Part shown: positions 23,191 through 25,161 of the stretch, one piece after another | How the letters are laid out: every line of letters starts with the position of its first letter | Position numbering within the stretch: position 1 is the first letter of the stretch | From: Lachnospiraceae bacterium UBA1778 | GTDB lineage: Bacteria; Bacillota; Clostridia; Lachnospirales; Lachnospiraceae | Assembly: GCA_002315255.1 (NCBI GenBank) | Contig: DCGM01000045.1 | Location: 24,769-49,929, forward strand | Length of the DNA stretch: 25,161 bases | Direction: 5' to 3' | Program-made: the position numbers and the translations under genes | The notes under the pieces: generated by a model | Seen by the model: the letters and a program-made list of their open reading frames with translations, nothing else | Database searches by the model: none | Told to the model about the DNA's origin: nothing

Positions 23191-23232
23191 CATAATAGCG
23201 GCCCGGCTGTTGTCAGCCGGGCCGCTATTATG
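23191..23232. repeat. 19-bp perfect hairpin downstream of the SPFH gene
   Basis: CATAATAGCGGCCCGGCTG, TTGT loop, then the exact complement (23214-23232). It starts 41 bases after the SPFH stop. On minus it is followed by TAAAAAC rather than a T-run, so it is not a standard intrinsic terminator. Confidence 0.8.
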
Positions 23233-23272
23233 ACATTTGGTACATTTTTTGATTCGTTAATCAGCCTTATTG

Positions 23273-24100
23273 TTATTCCTCAGCCGGGATGTTTAAGAGT
23301 ACGCTGCCGTCCGTTACAACCTTCGGGAGAACGCCATCCCAAGTATCATAGTAAAGCTTCTTTAAAATCTCTTCCGTTAAGCTCTTCGTGATCGTTTCGT
23401 TGGCTTCCGCTTCGGCTTCTGCCTTGATTTTTACCTGATAAGCTTCCGCTTCGGCTTCAATCTTTTTGACTTCCGCTGCGGCCTGCGCCTCAATCTTTTT
23501 CTGTTCCGCTTCGATTTCAGCTTTCAGCTTCTCCTGCTGAGCGACCTGCTTTGCTTCAACTGCAGAGGTGAATGCCTCCGTGAAGTCCATGTTTTCAATC
23601 GCTGATTCCACAATCACAATGTTATATGCGCTCATCAGGTTTTCGAGTTCTTCTTCGATCAGCTTTGCAAGTTCGGTACGGTGGGTAACCAGTTCTTCAG
23701 CTGTATACTGCGCGGTACAGTTCTTAACGGCTGCTGCGACCCCCGGGACAATGATTGTCTCATAATAATCCTGGCCGATCGTGGAATAGATCGTCATTGC
23801 ATTGGTTTTGCTGATCTGGTAGTTTACGGTGTACTTCATCGTAATCGCCTGAATATCAGCGGAGGAACAAGCCAGTTCCTGGCTAGCCTTCTGGATTCGG
23901 TTGTCCATCTTGATGACTTCCTGCCACGGTGCCTTAAAGTGAATACCGGAATCTAATGTTATATTTTCTACACGTCCGAATGTCGTAACAACACCCGTGT
24001 GACCGGTCGGAACTTCCGTGAAGCAGTTAAAACCTACAATGAGGACGATAATAACCGCAACGATAATTAAAACGAACTTAAAACTAAATTTGACTTTCAT
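23273..24100 (-). CDS. SPFH/band-7 (prohibitin-like) membrane protein
   Basis: 275-residue membrane-anchored protein. One N-terminal helix (about 7-27) is followed by the SPFH domain (about 29-185; VPTGHTGVVTTFGRVENITLDSG, then IHFKAPWQEVIKMDNR). A long alanine/glutamate/lysine-rich coiled coil (about 186-240; KLKAEIEAEQKKIEAQAAAEV) and a short C-terminal segment complete it. This is the prohibitin/HflC layout; such proteins form large ring oligomers that organise membrane domains or control membrane proteases. The ATG at 24100 has AAAGGAG at eight bases; an upstream extension to 24133 adds 11 residues and lacks a site. Monocistronic. No NfeD or FtsH gene is adjacent. Confidence 0.88.
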   Translation of the reverse strand: MKVKFSFKFVLIIVAVIIVLIVGFNCFTEVPTGHTGVVTTFGRVENITLDSGIHFKAPWQEVIKMDNRIQKASQELACSSADIQAITMKYTVNYQISKTNAMTIYSTIGQDYYETIIVPGVAAAVKNCTAQYTAEELVTHRTELAKLIEEELENLMSAYNIVIVESAIENMDFTEAFTSAVEAKQVAQQEKLKAEIEAEQKKIEAQAAAEVKKIEAEAEAYQVKIKAEAEAEANETITKSLTEEILKKLYYDTWDGVLPKVVTDGSVLLNIPAEE

Positions 24101-24140
24101 GTAAACCACTCCTTTTCTATGTGTTTCAGTCATTGGGTCT

Positions 24141-24146
24141 ATTATA
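24141..24146 (-). promoter_or_regulatory. -10 box of the SPFH gene promoter
   Basis: TATAAT on minus, about 41 bases before the ATG. No good -35 hexamer is present at 16-18 bases. The rest of the divergent spacer 24101-24475 holds an imperfect inverted repeat (TGCTG 24211-24215 / CAGCA 24240-24244 with inner AATC-GTT pairing) and the -10 of the next gene, but no other gene I can support. Confidence 0.5.
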
Positions 24147-24406
24147 CGGAAAATCTTAAGGAAAATAAATACATTTCCGAAGAAAAATAAGTGGGGCTAT
24201 TCTCGTCTGGTGCTGCAAAATCAGTTAAAAAAACCGATTCAGCATAGTCTCTTTTCGCCCGACATCAATCTTTTTGGGTAGCTCTTTTAAGTTTTCTTCC
24301 TGATGTAATTATTGAAAAATACGCATTAACCTACTATATATTGTTACAGATACCAAAATAGGACACAAATCTTTCATTGTTTTACTTATTTACTAATAAC
24401 AGTAAA

Positions 24407-24412
24407 TATAAT
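24407..24412 (+). promoter_or_regulatory. -10 box of the DUF2500-like gene promoter
   Basis: TATAAT about 64 bases before the ATG at 24476. The -35 region is A/T-rich with no good hexamer at normal spacing. Confidence 0.45.
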
Positions 24413-24475
24413 AGAATAAACACAGATAAAGCTATTTATTGTTTTTCAGAGAGCAAAAAGGCGGAGGAGTATGAA

Positions 24476-24805
24476 ATGAACAACGCAGATTTTTCCTTTT
24501 TATGGATTCTGTTAGCCGGTGCGATTGTGTTATCAGTCGCAGTTGTTGTATTTGTTTTAAAATTTGCACGTTCTGGTAAGAAGTCAAATGATGGTACAGT
24601 GCTCTCCAGCACAGCCAAACTTATAAAAACTACCGTAAAAGATATGTATAACGATGTGGCATATATGGTCACGTTTGAACTTCCAGATAACCAGAAGGTT
24701 TCATTCGATCTTTCCGAGGAAGACTTTAATGAGCTTTCAGAAGGTGATAAGGGTGTTTTGACCTATCAGGATGATAAGTTCATGAGTTTTACAAAAGAGA
24801 GTTAA
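24476..24805 (+). CDS. Small membrane protein, DUF2500-like
   Basis: 109-residue protein with one N-terminal helix (about 7-30; FLWILLAGAIVLSVAVVVFVLKF), a basic stop-transfer segment (ARSGKKS) and a soluble domain of about 75 residues. The pattern TAKLIKTTVKDM...YMVTFELPDNQKVSFDLSEEDFNELSEGDKGVLTYQDDKFMSF matches my recollection of the DUF2500 family: a VTFE strand, then a Y/F-x-x-L-x-x-GD-x-G-x-L-T-x-Q block near the end. Function is unknown. The ATG at 24476 follows GGAGG (24463-24467) at eight bases; upstream frame extension to 24377 precedes the -10 box. Single gene followed by a repeat-rich spacer and a terminator. Confidence 0.6.
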   Translation: MNNADFSFLWILLAGAIVLSVAVVVFVLKFARSGKKSNDGTVLSSTAKLIKTTVKDMYNDVAYMVTFELPDNQKVSFDLSEEDFNELSEGDKGVLTYQDDKFMSFTKES

Positions 24806-24832
24806 CTTCGGACATGTAATAGTTTCGAGTTT

Positions 24833-24928
24833 AAAGTCCCTATGAATATAAACGGTCATTAACCCCCCATAAGGCACATCGTTTCGATTCTCGTTGAAAG
24901 TCCATACGAATATAAACGGTCATTAACC
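24833..24928 (+). repeat. Pair of 32-bp direct repeats, 64-bp period
   Basis: Copies at 24833-24864 and 24897-24928 match at 30 of 32 positions; shared core GAATATAAACGGTCATTAACC from position 12 on. They are separated by a 32-base unrelated segment. No third copy is present. Confidence 0.85.
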
Positions 24929-24936
24929 GTGAAGCA

Positions 24937-25024
24937 GCTTTAAATATGAAAGGGCTTTAAACGTGAGGGGCTTCTGATAAGAAAAGCTAATTTGAGGGAC
25001 TTTCTGATAAGAAAAATTGATTTT
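24937..25024 (+). repeat. Degenerate direct repeats with TTCTGATAAGAAAA core
   Basis: GCTTTAAATATGAAAGG (24937) and GCTTTAAACGTGAGGG (24954) form one pair. Units at 24965-24993 and 24994-25024, each starting GAGGG and sharing TTCTGATAAGAAAA, form another. The spacer 24806-25131 has no gene; besides these repeats it holds two terminator hairpins. Confidence 0.75.
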
Positions 25025-25055
25025 AGAAAGACAAGTGATCTAAAAAATTAAATGA

Positions 25056-25098
25056 ATCAAAACAGCCGGATCGTACTATTCGCTCCGGCTGTTTTGAT
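25056..25098. terminator. Hairpin ending the DUF2500-like transcription unit
   Basis: Perfect 15-bp inverted repeat (25056-25070 with 25084-25098) around a 13-base loop, with TTTTGAT within the right arm. It probably acts as terminator on plus; T-runs are short. Confidence 0.6.
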
Positions 25099-25099
25099 A

Positions 25100-25126
25100 A
25101 AAAACTCCTCAGCTTCTGCTGAGGAG
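25100..25126 (-). terminator. Intrinsic terminator of the tRNA transcript
   Basis: Perfect 9-bp stem (CTCCTCAGC / GCTGAGGAG, 25105-25113 and 25118-25126), followed on minus by six T residues. It ends the tRNA unit entering from the right edge. Confidence 0.9.
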
Positions 25127-25131
25127 AAGAG

Positions 25132-25161
25132 TAGCGGGGGTAGGATTTGAACCTACGACCT
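25132..25161 (-). tRNA. 3' end of a tRNA gene (cut by window edge)
   Basis: On minus: variable-loop AGGTC, T stem GTAGG, T loop TTCAAAT, T stem CCTAC, acceptor strand CCCCGCT and discriminator A. CCA is not encoded (the next bases are CTC). The anticodon is outside the window, so the amino acid is unknown. The AGGTCG-AGGTTCAAATCCT-CCCCCGC pattern resembles methionine-type tRNAs, but this is only a hint. Confidence 0.88.

Noticed and set aside
24833..24928. Possible minimal CRISPR array (two 32-bp repeats, 32-bp spacer)
   Set aside because: Only two copies, the repeat is not palindromic, the flanks carry other degenerate repeats, and there are no cas genes in the window.

Overview
The window looks like a chromosomal segment of a Gram-positive, low-to-mid GC Firmicute, most likely class Clostridia (Lachnospiraceae-like). 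Reasons: strong AGGAGG-type ribosome binding sites, sigma-A promoters that often carry an extended TGn -10, intrinsic terminators, a MecA adaptor, a CIRCE/HrcA-type operator, Thr/Glu-rich extracytoplasmic linkers, and a tRNA gene without an encoded CCA. No phage, transposon, CRISPR-Cas or toxin-antitoxin module is visible. The content is mostly housekeeping and stress genes, nearly all on the minus strand.

Layout. (1) 1-3189, minus: an Opp/Dpp peptide-import operon read oppB-oppC-oppD-oppF (oppF cut by the window edge), from a TTGACA promoter at 3221-3250. No substrate-binding protein is in view. (2) 3383-5986, minus: a tightly overlapping three-gene membrane operon of unknown role (polytopic protein resembling a degenerate YhfC-type peptidase, a tail-anchored protein resembling the zinc-ribbon protein family but without the ribbon, and a TPM-domain protein). 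(3) 6244-6444, plus: a cold-shock protein. (4) 6634-8251, minus: a SAM methyltransferase overlapping the redox chaperone Hsp33. (5) 8413-9450, plus: an unrecognised two-helix membrane protein. (6) 9540-11940, minus: mecA, a sirtuin deacylase and a TIM-barrel sugar isomerase/epimerase, probably one operon. (7) 11941-12739: a repeat-rich spacer, then an orphan 116-residue gene on plus. (8) 12897-14910, minus: murA and a flavin reductase. (9) 15207-17848, minus: a DEDDh exonuclease with a zinc-ribbon-like motif and lysine/alanine-rich tail, galE, and a small single-pass membrane protein. (10) 18082-20091, minus: htpG with a CIRCE operator over its -35 box. (11) 20315-23013, minus: two tandem CNNM/CBS/CorC transporters joined by a TGATG stop/start. 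(12) 23273-24100, minus: an SPFH/band-7 protein. (13) 24476-24805, plus: a DUF2500-like small membrane protein, then a repeat-rich spacer and the 3' end of a minus-strand tRNA.

Functional theme: protein quality control and stress (Hsp33, HtpG, MecA, cold-shock protein, sirtuin), envelope biogenesis and sugar-nucleotide supply (MurA, GalE), ion/membrane homeostasis (CNNM pair, SPFH) and peptide uptake.

The most unusual features are non-coding: at least four intergenic spacers hold degenerate short tandem repeats with periods of about 22-32 bp, three of which share a TTCTGA(t/a)A core. Others are a 19-bp perfect hairpin without a U-tract downstream of the SPFH gene, a hairpin placed at the predicted +1 of the cold-shock transcript, and a CIRCE element whose one deviation from consensus completes a perfect TTGACA box.
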